Source: Hibiscus mutabilis (lineage: Eukaryota > Streptophyta > Magnoliopsida > Malvales > Malvaceae). From it: a stretch of DNA of 64,000 nt. Positions 35,113 to 46,391 of the stretch are shown one piece after another. The DNA is taken from the NCBI GenBank assembly GCA_019671005.1, contig CM033744.1:40054022-40118021 (forward strand), read 5' to 3'. Made by a program: the position numbers and the translations under genes. Under the pieces are notes generated by a model, which searched no databases, had not been told where the DNA came from, and saw only the letters and a program-made list of their open reading frames with translations. Positions within the stretch are counted from its first letter, which is position 1, and each line of letters starts with the position of its first letter.

Positions 35113-38100
35113 TCACACTTTACAAGCTAGCATCCTCTTCTTTGTTGCATGCTGAACTACTTTTTCTTCTACAGGCAAAACCTTCTGCCGCCTCACAGCA
35201 TTAGTGAGCTTTCTTGCTGTATTTGGAAGAACACTAGAACCATCACCAAATTCTTCTATCTCCTCTTCTGTTTTCGGTACAAAAAATGGATCCTCAGGAA
35301 GTGCTTCCCAGTGACTAAGAACAAGAAGGGCACTAGAAGCCCCAGATGTCCATCTCCTTAGCTCATCAGCAAAACCAAAACTTTCAGAAACAGGCACATA
35401 GGCATGCACAGTGAAAAGAGGAGAGCCTTCCTGCATTTCTTCCTTCAAAACTCGGGCTCGCCTCCGGGCAAGCACTGCATACATAGGGCCCAAATACTCG
35501 GTTGGAGTATTCAACTCACAAAAGTACATGGCTTCAACAAGCCTAGGCTTCCTCTGAAGCACAGCTCCTCTACAGGCCTCCTTGGCCGCTGTCATTATCT
35601 GTCCAGTGAAAAGACCATACTGCTCAGATAGTTGGTTAGGTTCTGAGTCACCAGCCTGCACAGTTGAGGGAGAGATATAAGTTTCAACGACAAAGGCTAA
35701 TCCCCACATTGGTTCATCACATAAGGGGCCAGCTGCAGTAGCCAGTTGAAACCCAGACATCAGACTACTTTCCAGACTCTCTGCTTCTCCATAGAGTGGT
35801 TGAGTCAGTTCCGAAGATGTAATGGCAGCAATATCACTAGCACTAGAATTATCAGCTAAGCCCAATCTCAGAGATACATAAGGAGAGCCATGTATCAGAA
35901 TAGTGCCATCATCATTAACCATTTTGTAATCCGGAGTGAAAAGGATGTTAGGGCCAACCTGCCTTGGACCAAGTGCCCAGATCCTCCTAAGAAGCTTGAG
36001 CCATTTACCTTTGCATTTTTCAGCCTGATCCTTTTCATTTTCACTTCCACATGAAAAATCACTCTCCAGAGCATCACAAATGCGCTTTCTGAGCAATTCA
36101 ATTGGACTCTCATTTTCACTCAGACTTAATGTATGCATTTCCAAGCTTTTAGCACTCTGCCCCAGTTTACCTCCAATAATATCTGAGAGCAAATCAGCAC
36201 TTTCATCAAGCACCTTGGTTAGTGTAGGTGGAAGTTTCATGACTTTAACACGGATGGTACATCTTCCATTTGAAGTCTTTTTTTCAACATAGTCTGAACC
36301 AGAACTAAACAGTTTCAAATCCTCCACTGCATTAGATAAATCACCCTCAATAGTCTCTTTATAGGACACAAGAGGAGGAGAGACTTCCAGGCTCACCTTT
36401 GCAAATCTCTCCTTCAAATCCTTGATGCATCTTTCTAGATGAACCTCACCAGCAGCAGCTAACACATGTTCCCCTCTAGAGGAAACAGTGACCTCCACAA
36501 ATGGATCAGCTCGATTCAGAAGCCTCAGACCTTTCATAAGAACACCCATATCTGCAGGATCAGAGGGTTCAATTGCAACCCTTAGGATAGGGGCAACCTG
36601 AAATACCATACTGGAGAAAGGCCAACAGTTTCTTGTGGACGAAAGAGTTGCACTTTTTAATATATGTTGGCCAAGTCCACGAATTGCCACAATATTCCCA
36701 GCCCTTGCACAGGTAACTGGTTTAAGACCTTGACCCATCATCAAATATACGGACTGCAATTCAGCTTCCTGCACATGCTTCTGCATCGATTCCCCTCTCA
36801 ATGGATCATATAGAGCTGAAAGCACAAAGAGTCTTTGTCCTGATCTAAGAACCCCACTAAAGATCCTAACAAATGCAAGGAAACACTCATCAGATTCACT
36901 AATTCCACCTTCTTCAGTGAAATTGTTTAAAATCTCCCCTTGTGGACCTCGTTGGGGAAGCATCTTTGTTGGAACTGCAAACATCTTAGATAAAAAAGCA
37001 ATACATGGTGCTTCAGGGCAAGAATCACAAGCTTCAACTTTTTTCTCACTAGATCAGTCTCTGCAAGCACATTAGAGTCAGCCCCTTTATCAAGAATCTC
37101 TCTTTTGGGAAGCAAACGGGAAACCCTAAGAGACTGAGCAGAAATTGGATCTGGCATACACTTCACCACCATGGACAAAACTGCATCTGACAAAGGAAGC
37201 CATCTACTCATGACAGCTTGAAGCAAAATCTTTGGGTCCTTATTCTGCAGTTCACGTGGAGGAATAGACAAATTAAAAGTTTTAATCACTTTGTCAAGTG
37301 TCCCTTTGTCCCCATCTGGCTCCAAAGCAGCGTGGTAAACCTGCCAAAGTGGTTCAAGAACAAACTGCACAAACATTGGCCGACCCTTACTTCCTCCACC
37401 TATTCCCTTCTTCCCAACAATCATCTTGGTCTTAGGATTGAAATAGCGAGGACCCCAAAGAGCCTTCTGAAGCACAGATGTACTCGCCCCAAGCTTAGAA
37501 GCATAAAAATTAGCAAACTCGTTAATTGTAAAACCCCACCCATCCAAAGCGCACATAAATGCCACATTTCCTTTTTGGGGCTGAAAAGTATCCTCCTCAT
37601 CGTCCTCTATAGACTCCAAATTCTCATCACTCACCTCACCAGAAGGGCCAGCAAGGATGGAATCAACATCAGACAAATATTTCTCCGATTTATATGTACT
37701 CATGATCCCATTGACCTCATGAACAATCCTCAATAACAGGTTATAAGCTTCCATAGGGCTCAACTTCAATTCACATATCAACCTATCAATCTTATTCAGA
37801 ACTAAACATGGGGTAACCTTCTCAATCCAAGATTGACGTAAGACTGCGTGAGTTTGAATATGAACACCCTCAACAGCATCAACCAAAACCAATCCACCAT
37901 CGCTCAACCGCGCAGCAGTAGACACCTCACTGCAAAAATCCATATGACCAGGGGAATCTATAAGGTTAATCTCATAGTCTTTATAATGAAGAGCTATAGA
38001 AGAACTCTTCATCGTTATCGCTCTCCTTTGCTCTTCGTCAAGATAATCCATAAACCTAAGTTTACCAGCTAATTTAGGATGCAGTACACCACCACCAGTA

Positions 38101-38195
38101 GCGGCTATCAAATGGTCAGCCAATGTGGTTTTACCGTGATCAACATGTGCTAATATGCATATATTCCTAATCTTCTTAGTATCAGAGTCGCCCAT
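35113..38195 (-). CDS. EFL1: Elongation factor-like GTPase 1 (EFL1/Ria1), with an apparent frameshift
   Basis: EFL1 is a cytoplasmic EF-2-like GTPase that with SBDS releases eIF6 from pre-60S subunits. The gene is a single exon, as I recall for the Arabidopsis homologue. The first part (38195 to about 37045) has AHVDHGKT (residues 16-23), ITMKSSSIAL, INLIDSPGHMDFCSEVS, VEGVHIQTHAVLRQ and LNKIDRL. The second part has the EF-2-type domains (SDECFLAFVRIFSGVLRSGQ, EPSDPADMGVLMKGLRLLNR, AGEVHLERCIKDLKERFAKV, SGFQLATAAGPLCDEPMWGL, EYLGPMYAVLARRRARVLKE, HAYVPVSESFGFADELR). The two open stretches are joined only by a one-base shift in the T6 run at 37039-37044; corrected length would be 1027 residues. 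Both sides are otherwise open and conserved, so a sequence error or very recent mutation is likelier than an old pseudogene. Confidence 0.92.
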
Positions 38196-39298
38196 TCTTT
38201 TTGTTCTTCTCTAAGTTACAACAACAACAAGATGAAGAGCTAAAACCACAAAAATATCACGTGTAACGAATTGGGAATCTTAAAACAAAATTGGGTAATT
38301 AGGGTATATCGATTCTCAGGCACTATATATACTACAAAGGGAAAAGAATCCGTATCTGCGTTCAGCAAACGATTTTAGCTCCGACGCAGCACGAAACACC
38401 GAAACTCGCCGCTGAAACAGTATCGGACGGGAACTTCAGAGGTATGCTTAAGAATACTTGACGGCGCCGCACGTGCCAGTGGCCACAGCCAATTATTACC
38501 TCTGTGTTGCTCGAGACGAGTTGAAGAAGACAAGGTAGGGATTGGGAGCAAACGAGAAAGATTAAAGACGGCGGAGGAAAGGAGATGATGGCGCTCAAAC
38601 CAGTGCCCTTAATAGGATGTTAAATCTTCGCACAATCTCACAGGTGGTTGCTGCTGCTCTTCAATTTGTTTTTTCGTCTCAAATTGAGAGACCTACAAGT
38701 TTTCGCATTGAAAATTAGGCTTCTTTTTGGACGAAGAACTTTCATGTCAGGGCCTTTTGGGTCTTGGATACCCGTTGTAGCCCAATAATAAAGGCCATGG
38801 CCCCTGGCTAATAGCAGAAGCCACTGCATCAGCCCATAGTTGAATCGTTTTTTTTTTTTTTGTAAATTTGAATCTTACGAATAAAGGTGGGATTTCTCTT
38901 GCCAATGAAAAAGTTCCTCTTTTCTCTAAGAAGATACACATGTACTATGGAGCAATGGATTGGACGATTGAAATTTGAGAAAATATTATCATCGGATTGG
39001 TCTAAATAGTAAGTAATTTGATATCGTTTTAAGTAAATTTTAAGTTAGAAGTTTTCTGTATGAAGAAAAATTTTGTTGGAACACTCACTCACTAAAGCCA
39101 TGTGCGCGATATAGGTTGATCCGGATTAATCAGGGCAAAACCCTGGGAAACTAAAAGGACAACAAAAAAAATTGAGAAAATATTTCTCTTATTGGCATTA
39201 AAAATTTATTTTTCACAAGCGGACATAATTTAGAGTTTGGAAGTTTAATTTAAAGTTTGAAAGATTAATTTAAAAGTTTTTAGAATGAAATTTTATGA
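38196..39298. other. Upstream region of EFL1
   Basis: Divergent intergenic DNA between EFL1 and the kinase gene. Probable EFL1 5' UTR/promoter in 38196-38600. No other gene seen. Confidence 0.5.
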
Positions 39299-39307
39299 TT
39301 TAGAGTT

Positions 39308-40099
39308 GGCTTAAATGAAAAATAAGTGCCAAAACTATACATTTTTTAAATTTAGGTGCTTAAAGTATTTTTTGTAAAAATAGGTGCATAAAATTTCAAC
39401 CGTTACAATTTTAAGTGTCTGACCATTAAAAAAATTACTACCCAATAAGAACATGACAAGTAGCATTTTTTATTATTATATTAAAATATTAAAAAAGAAT
39501 ATAATTTAAAAATCTCAAAATTTTTAAATTTTCCAAAAAAACTCAAATCCCTAATACCAAATTCACAAATTCTTCAAATTATCATCGTTGTCGCCGTCGT
39601 TGTCATCGTCAGACACCACCAATGCCGTCGTCGGAGGTCATCGCTTATTTTTTCTAATAACTTATCGCCGAAAATCGTCGGTAAGTGTGTTAATCGGACG
39701 TCGTTCAAATAGAATCATCCACGCTCACAGCCCAATTGACACGCCTCCTGTTGGTTACCGACGATAGGTAGCTAGAAAAAATGAGTGACTGCTTTTTTCG
39801 ATGGTGAAAACGGCGGCAGGGACGATAATTTGAAGAATTTGTGATTTTATGTATTAGGGATTTGGGTATTTTGAGAATTTTGAGTTTTTTTTTAAAATTA
39901 TATTATTTTTAATTTTTTAAATAATAAAAAAAACATGACACTTGTCACGTTATTATTGAGTAACTATTTTTTTAAACGATCGGACACTTAAATTGTAACG
40001 ATTAAAATTTTAGGCACATATTTTTATCAAAAAATACTCTAGGTACCTAAAATTTAAAATATATATATATAATTTAGGTATTTATTTTTCATTTAACCC
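39308..40099. mobile_element. Mutator-like MITE, 792 bp, long inverted arms, 9-bp target duplication
   Basis: Ends GGCTTAAATGAAAAATAA and (complement of right end) GGGTTAAATGAAAAATAA start arms that stay complementary for about 290 bases. The arms include matching blocks such as TCCCTAATAC and CACAAATTCTTCAAATTATC. The flanks TTTAGAGTT at 39299-39307 and 40100-40108 are a perfect 9-bp duplication, the Mutator signature. The GC-richer centre (39590-39830) has no recognisable coding sequence. It lies about 470 bp upstream of the kinase start codon. Confidence 0.85.
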
Positions 40100-40108
40100 T
40101 TTAGAGTT

Positions 40109-40566
40109 TAAATACTAAGATTTTAGAGTTATTAATTTGTATTTTAGTTTTTAAAATAAAATAAAATATGTTTATGTAGTATTCTTTCAATAGAGGTTCG
40201 TGGAATAATAATAACCCTTAAAATTTATATAAAAATCGATAATAAAACTTTAAACACCAACTTCAGCAAAAAAAATAATATAGGCATACATAATTTGAAC
40301 ACTTATCCATATTTCAAAAGTTAAAAGAGTACAGGAACTGGAATCAAAGTTATACCAAAACGGGGTATTGCTACTTCCAAAGCGCGTGAATCTTGCACAC
40401 GCGCGTAAAACCTCCGTTTCTCTTACACTTTCAGTTTCGGACCAACCAAAAAACAAAAGAAAAACTTCCCTTATCAGTTTCCTCTAACACCCTCCTAACT
40501 CGCTTGACTCACGTTTGACCTGGTAAAGGCAATTGCCCCCCTTTCTGTTTTGATTTTTTTTGAAGA
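40109..40566. other. Proximal promoter and 5' UTR region of the CPK3-type gene
   Basis: AT-rich to 40260, then more C-rich leader-like sequence before the ATG. I cannot fix the transcription start. Confidence 0.45.
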
Positions 40567-43500
40567 ATGGGTAACTGTAACGGTGCTCCATCCGCCGATA
40601 ACCAGTCCCGACCGGCCACCAACTCCGGCGGTGATCCCCACCACCATATCAATGTCATACCTGCTGATGCATCGGCTCCAAGACCCTCAAAACCTCCAAC
40701 CCACCACCAGTCATCCTCCGCCGCCCGCAACCACCACACCGCTACCTCCACTGCTCCACAGATCGGTCGTGTGCTGGGCCGTCCCATGGAGGATGTCCGG
40801 TCAACTTACGACTTCGGCCGCGAGCTCGGGCGTGGGCAGTTCGGTGTTACCTACTTGGTAACTCATAAAGGAACCAAACAGCAATTCGCTTGTAAATCTA
40901 TCGCCACCCGTAAGCTCATCAACCATGATGATATGGAAGACGTCCGCCGTGAAGTCCAGATCATGTACCACCTCACCGGCCACAGGTTTCCCCCACCAAA
41001 CAAAATCATGATATTATATATCTGATTATGTCATATATATAGCTGTTTTAGAGATTTTAAGTCAATGGGTTTGACAGGAATATTGTGGAGCTGAAGGGGG
41101 CTTACGAGGACCGGCACTTCGTGAATCTGATAATGGAGCTTTGTGCGGGCGGGGAGTTGTTTGACCGGATTATAGCGAAAGGTCATTATTCAGAGAGGGA
41201 GGCGGCGAATTTGTGTCGGCAGATGGTGACGGTGGTGCATAACTGTCATTCCATGGGGGTTATGCATAGGGACTTAAAGCCTGAAAATTTCTTGTTCTTG
41301 AGCAAGGACGAGGATTCTCCATTGAAGGCCACGGATTTCGGCCTCTCTGTATTTTTTAAGCCAGGTAAGCAATTTTGGTTTCTCTGATTCGAAACTGTTT
41401 GATTTTTCTAGACGAATTGATGATTACTATTACTGCTATGAAAATGTGAACAATAGATTTATAGATGATAAAAGGGAGGGATACTAAATTTCCATCCTGG
41501 TACGGCAAGTTGGAGCTATATGGTTGAATCCATTAGTTGGACACTAAATTTCCTTTTGTGTCTATGGTGTAATGTAATGTAACGTAAAACAAGTGGAGAA
41601 AATGTCGAAGAGAACCCGAAAGCATATCTTGCTGGGCAGTTATTGTAGCTACAGTCAATCATTAAGGACTGAATGAAAATCTTCATATCTTGGTCACTCT
41701 TAGATGTTTTACAACAAATCGTTACCATTTAATGTTATTCCGAAAATTTCATCTTTTATCAGCAATTTTTCTAACCTAGTAATGTTGGCCAATACGGTTA
41801 CTTTTCTCCTCAAATTTACTTCTGAAGACTTATTGCTGGTGGATATTAACTAGAAAATTTATTTACTGATGCATGCAGGAGATGTTTTTAAGGATCTTGT
41901 CGGAAGTGCTTATTATGTAGCTCCAGAAGTATTGCGCCGACGCTATGGACATGAAACTGATATTTGGAGCGCTGGGGTGATTCTTTACATTCTCCTTAGT
42001 GGAGTCCCACCATTCTACGGAGGTACTACTGTTGTTTCTTGTGACGATTAAAAGATCCTCACAATAATGTTGTACAGCCATATCCTTGTCTGTGGAATAA
42101 GAGTTATCTGTAATATGAGTACTACTCAGTGATGGATGAGTGAAAGGGTCTCTCATTTATGCTTTTGGTTTTGTATGCAGAAACTGAACAGAGTATCTTT
42201 GATTCTATTCTTCGGGGAAATATTGATTTCTCGTCAGATCCATGGCCCTCTGTTTCCAGCAGTGCCAAAGATCTTGTGAGGAAGATGCTTCGAGATGATC
42301 CTAAAGAACGGCTTTCAGCGGTGGAAGTCTTAAGTAAGTCTTTTTTTTCTCCCGCCCCCCCCCCCCATTTGAAAGGACCTATGAACATCGCTTACCAATT
42401 GCGCTGCAGATCATCCATGGATGCGTGAAGATGGTGATGCATCTGATAAGCCTCTTGATATTGCTGTTTTATCTAGAATGAAGCAATTCAGGGCAATGAA
42501 CAAACTCAAAAAAGTTGCTTTAAAGGTGAACGACTTTCTCTTTTACATTATGAAATATTAGTATTTAAGCTACAAATTTCATGAAACTGAAAAGAATATA
42601 ATATAATGAGGAATTAGCAATGATGTGTTCTGGCCTAAATGTTTCAAGTTGAGTAGTACCAAAGACTTCTAGTCTGTTTCTGGCCATTGGTCGATGGCAG
42701 CAATGTGGCAACGTAGTCATCATCTTTATTGTTTATTCTTTCCTTCTCTCTTTTCAGGTAATTGCAGAAAATTTATCCGAAGAAGAAATCATAGGTTTGA
42801 AGGAGATGTTCAAATCTATGGACACTGATAATAGTGGAACAATCACCTTTGAGGAGTTGAAAGCTGGCCTTCCTAAACTCGGTACTAAGCTTTCTGAGCA
42901 TGAAGTGAGGCAGCTAATGGAAGCGGTATGCCTTGTCCTTTTATATACATCCTGCATGATAAACACTGTTCTTTCAAATAATTTACAAAGACATGACTTC
43001 TAATGATGAATGAATGAATGTATCGATGGGCAACTGTGATTTCCTTTTAGAACCTTTACCATTACTTATTAGTATCAAGTATAATCAGCTTTATGCAAAC
43101 TCGAGTTCCATGCTTCTATTCTTGGTTGAAAGGACTGTAGGAGCCTCTAGACCCAAGGAACAATGTAGAAGAACCTTTAAACAAAAGGGTCGACGAATAC
43201 TTAAAATGTGTATAAAGCTCATTATGTAAATCATTCTTTATACCTTAGGTATATTATCATGTAACCTGTTTGGTTACTTCCCCAGGCTGATGTTGATGGA
43301 AATGGAACGATCGATTACATCGAGTTTATAACCGCTACGATGCATATGAATAGAATGGAAAGAGAAGAACACTTGTACACTGCTTTCCAATACTTTGACA
43401 AGGACAATAGTGGGTAAGCCGCCTTACCGTCTTGTTTATTTATATCTATTTTGTGGTAATTTTCATTCCCCAACCATACGTTATGGCGATGATTGAACTT

Positions 43501-43825
43501 ATTTGTTTACTACTCGATTTAGGTACATTACAATGGAAGAGCTGGAACAGGCCCTGAAGAAGTATAATATGGGTGATGAGAAAACAATAAAAGAGATCAT
43601 TGCAGAAGTTGACACAGACAGGGTATGCTTCTTCCTCTTTAGAAACTTGTATATAAAAGAAAGAACCAAATCCTCTTGTTTTTTTTTTCTGGCTGTTGTA
43701 ATTGCGTTCTTCATATTTGATGCACCGTGTTCTTCCTGCAGGACGGAAGAATTAACTATGATGAGTTTGTTGCAATGATGAGAAAAGGTAGCCCGGAGTT
43801 GACCAATAACAGACGACGCAAGTAA
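40567..43825 (+). CDS. Calcium-dependent protein kinase, CPK3-type
   Basis: A Ser/Thr kinase activated by Ca2+ through its own calmodulin-like domain. Nine exons (40567-40985, 41078-41364, 41879-42022, 42181-42333, 42410-42525, 42758-42925, 43286-43413, 43523-43622, 43742-43825) join in frame to 1599 nt, 532 residues. The N-terminus MGNCNG offers Gly2 for myristoylation and Cys4 for palmitoylation, so it is probably membrane-associated. Kinase motifs: GRELGRGQFGV, FACKS, MHRDLKPENF, KATDFGLSVFF, SAYYVAPEVLRRRYG. The autoinhibitory junction is SRMKQFRAMNKLKKVALKVI. Four EF-hands follow: DTDNSGTITFEE, DVDGNGTIDYIE, DKDNSGYITMEE and DTDRDGRINYDE. By recall the sequence YLVTHK-TKQQ-ACKSI and the tail NRRRK fit CPK3 best. 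After PPF a tyrosine replaces the usual tryptophan. Confidence 0.95.
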
Positions 43826-44691
43826 AGCCGGAATGCAGCTTGCATGTCTGCTGGCTCAAATTCAACTCTACTGGTTTTGTTGATGTATATTTCTTTTTGT
43901 TGTGACGACAATCTCACGTAAACTGAGTTTCACCACCTGGAATCGAGTTACAGTTCGTGTTTTTTGAAATTATTAGTGGTTTGTCTATTTTTTGCTGCAA
44001 GAAATTATTAGTTTGCCATCAAACTGCAGGGGACTGTAACTGATATATGTTGACGTTTAAAAGAGGGAGAGCATGGTTTCTGGTTTTTGCTTTGCTTACA
44101 CATTTGAACGTGACAGGCCCATTTGGATGTAATAAAATTTAAATCATGATGTTGTGAATTAAACAACTAAATTTAAAAGATTGTCATTATAACGAGCCTT
44201 TGCAGTATTCGATGAATTAGATACAGACAGTGATTATAAGAAGAAAAAAAAGTCCTGCAGCATTGCATGCAATTTGGTGGTCTTGGCAAATGGTGCAAAC
44301 ATTTGCCACCATTCTAATGAAATTATCATAAAAGCAACAACATTTTGATAACAACGGCCAACCAATCCATAAATCACAAGGCAAAGTCAAATCATTCTGA
44401 AAAGATATCCGGCACAAGTTGAAAGAACTTTCAACCCAATGGACCCTAACCAACATGCAATATGGCAACATATTGTCTGTCACATAGCATATGGATCCAT
44501 CGCAAAAACAAGATTTCGAAAAAGATGCAATATTCATCAACATTATGAACCCATTTACTATAAAAGCAAAGGATTAAATTTAAAACAGGGTTCTAACCGA
44601 TACAGTGTATAGAGTAAAGAACACATTCATGGAAGGCAGCTACCAAATGTAAGTCAGAAAACCTAGCAAAAGAACATCTTGGCCAGCAAAT
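43826..44691. other. Intergenic between convergent kinase and reticulon genes
   Basis: The 866 bases presumably contain both 3' UTRs. No further gene seen. Confidence 0.5.
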
Positions 44692-46391
44692 CTAATCCTT
44701 CTTCTTTTCCTTCAAAGGTCCCCTAGGAATCTTACTTAGAACTTTTGCATCAAACACTGCATACTGCTTCTTGATCTCATGCATTGCTTTCTCAGCAAAC
44801 GGATCCACCTTGTCCTCGTATTTCTCATACAGCACGGGTACGGTGTGAAGTAGAACGAAGACTGTTTTGCAAGACCATTGAAACAAAATCAGGAAACCAA
44901 AATGTTTATGGGGGAAAAAACACCTAAAGGAAACTGCAATACCTATGTAGAATAGTGTCAAGAAGTTGCACCAATTTCCAACGATAGACAAGACCCACAA
45001 GCCGGCAATCACCTAAACAATCACAACCCAATTCCAATATGATTGTCAAATGCATAATAGCATAGCTCAAGCATCTTCATATGAATAAAATGATCAGGAA
45101 ATGACAAAGCACGCAACGCAACATCGTATCCCTATCTTAATTGCAAATCAGATGAATAATTGCTTGTGATCAACCAAAAAAGGATAACTATCTGGTACAG
45201 GTAAACTACATACAGATAGGAACTTCTTGAGATCTCTTCCTGATGCAATATCCCGTAGGACAACAAAAGCCCGGTTAATCTCAAACCTAAGTGCTTGTGC
45301 AAACTCCAAAACTGGGTTCTTAGGAATTTGAACTTCAGGGATGTGCGGTGGAGACCTATTCAAAACAACGTAACATTGCCGTGACTGAAAACAAAACAGA
45401 ATCCAAAGTTAAACCGAAAAGAAGACAACAAAATTGACTGCTTACTTGTTGATGAAGGTAGTAGCATTTGAATACAAGAAGAGTAGTGCAAGAACCAGCA
45501 TCAACAAATGACACACAAGAGTGAGAAGGTGGTATTCGAGCAGTTCGAACAAAACCCATATCACAGTTGCAACACCAAGCGCTCCTGCTGATATCTTTTT
45601 GTTCCTCCATAGGAAAATGTCAGCAGCTGTTACACATACACCCAGTTTCATTAAGAAACTATGCATCATAAACAAATTACACTTAAAAAGGTAATAATTG
45701 CCGATAATACTAACTTAAAAATATATCAAATTATTATCATCGGTAAAGGTTATTGACTATGAATATTACTACATTCTCAAACTTTCAAGGAAACAATATA
45801 ATCCCAGAAATTTCCCACTAAACTTCACCATAACTAATTGCATCAGTTCAGTTGAAGATCTACAAATACCCCTATTTTTTTATTTTCATGCTAAAACAAA
45901 CAATTAACAGATCGAAGCAAATTTAAACTCAAAACAAAATAAATCAATCAAAACTGAAAGCTCGGGAATTAAAAAAAAAACAACGCATTCCAAAAAGAAC
46001 GTGCATCAATAATGTTAATTCACCAACAACGGAATCGGTGTTCTGTATACCCTTAACATAGTCCACGCTCTTGACTAGAGACTGATTTTGACTGAAAACC
46101 TGATGCCTAAGAGAAACTATTCTAACTTCATAAGCTCTAGAGCGGGAAATACTTCATCAACAAACAAATTTTAAAAAATGAAGAAAGGGGGTTTTGTTAA
46201 TTACGTTTGCCTCCACCGAGAACGTGGTGAACGGGCTTTTCTCGTCCAAAAAGACGGAAGACCTTGGCCTTGATCGACGATTCTGATGGCTTGTCATCAT
46301 CGGAATCCGACGACGAATCATGGCCGCGGATCTTCTCCGATATCTTCTCCATCAACGATTCCTCGTGCTTCTTCTCTTCGTGCTCAGCCAT
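44692..46391 (-). CDS. Reticulon-like protein B (RTNLB)
   Basis: Reticulons insert as hairpins into the ER membrane and curve tubules. Five exons on the complement (46205-46391, 45446-45626, 45214-45355, 44943-45012, 44692-44861) with GT..AG introns give 750 nt, 249 residues. The acidic, serine-rich N-terminus (MAEHEEKKHEESL, SSSDSDDDKPS) precedes FRLFGREKPVHHVLGGGKPA and the RHD: ADIFLWRNKKISAGALGVAT, a long hydrophobic hairpin (IWVLFELLEYHLLTL..LLFLYSN), INKSPPHIPEV, RFEINRAFVVLRDIASGRDL, then the second hairpin GLWVLSIVGNWCNFLTLFYI. The C-terminus YEKYEDKVDPFAEKAM, KIPRGPLKEKKKD is typical. It is closest to the RTNLB1-RTNLB5 type, which I do not resolve further. Confidence 0.94.

Noticed and set aside
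45665..45760. Possible small inverted repeat in a reticulon intron
   Set aside because: The complementary words are too short and too AT-rich to stand out from chance.
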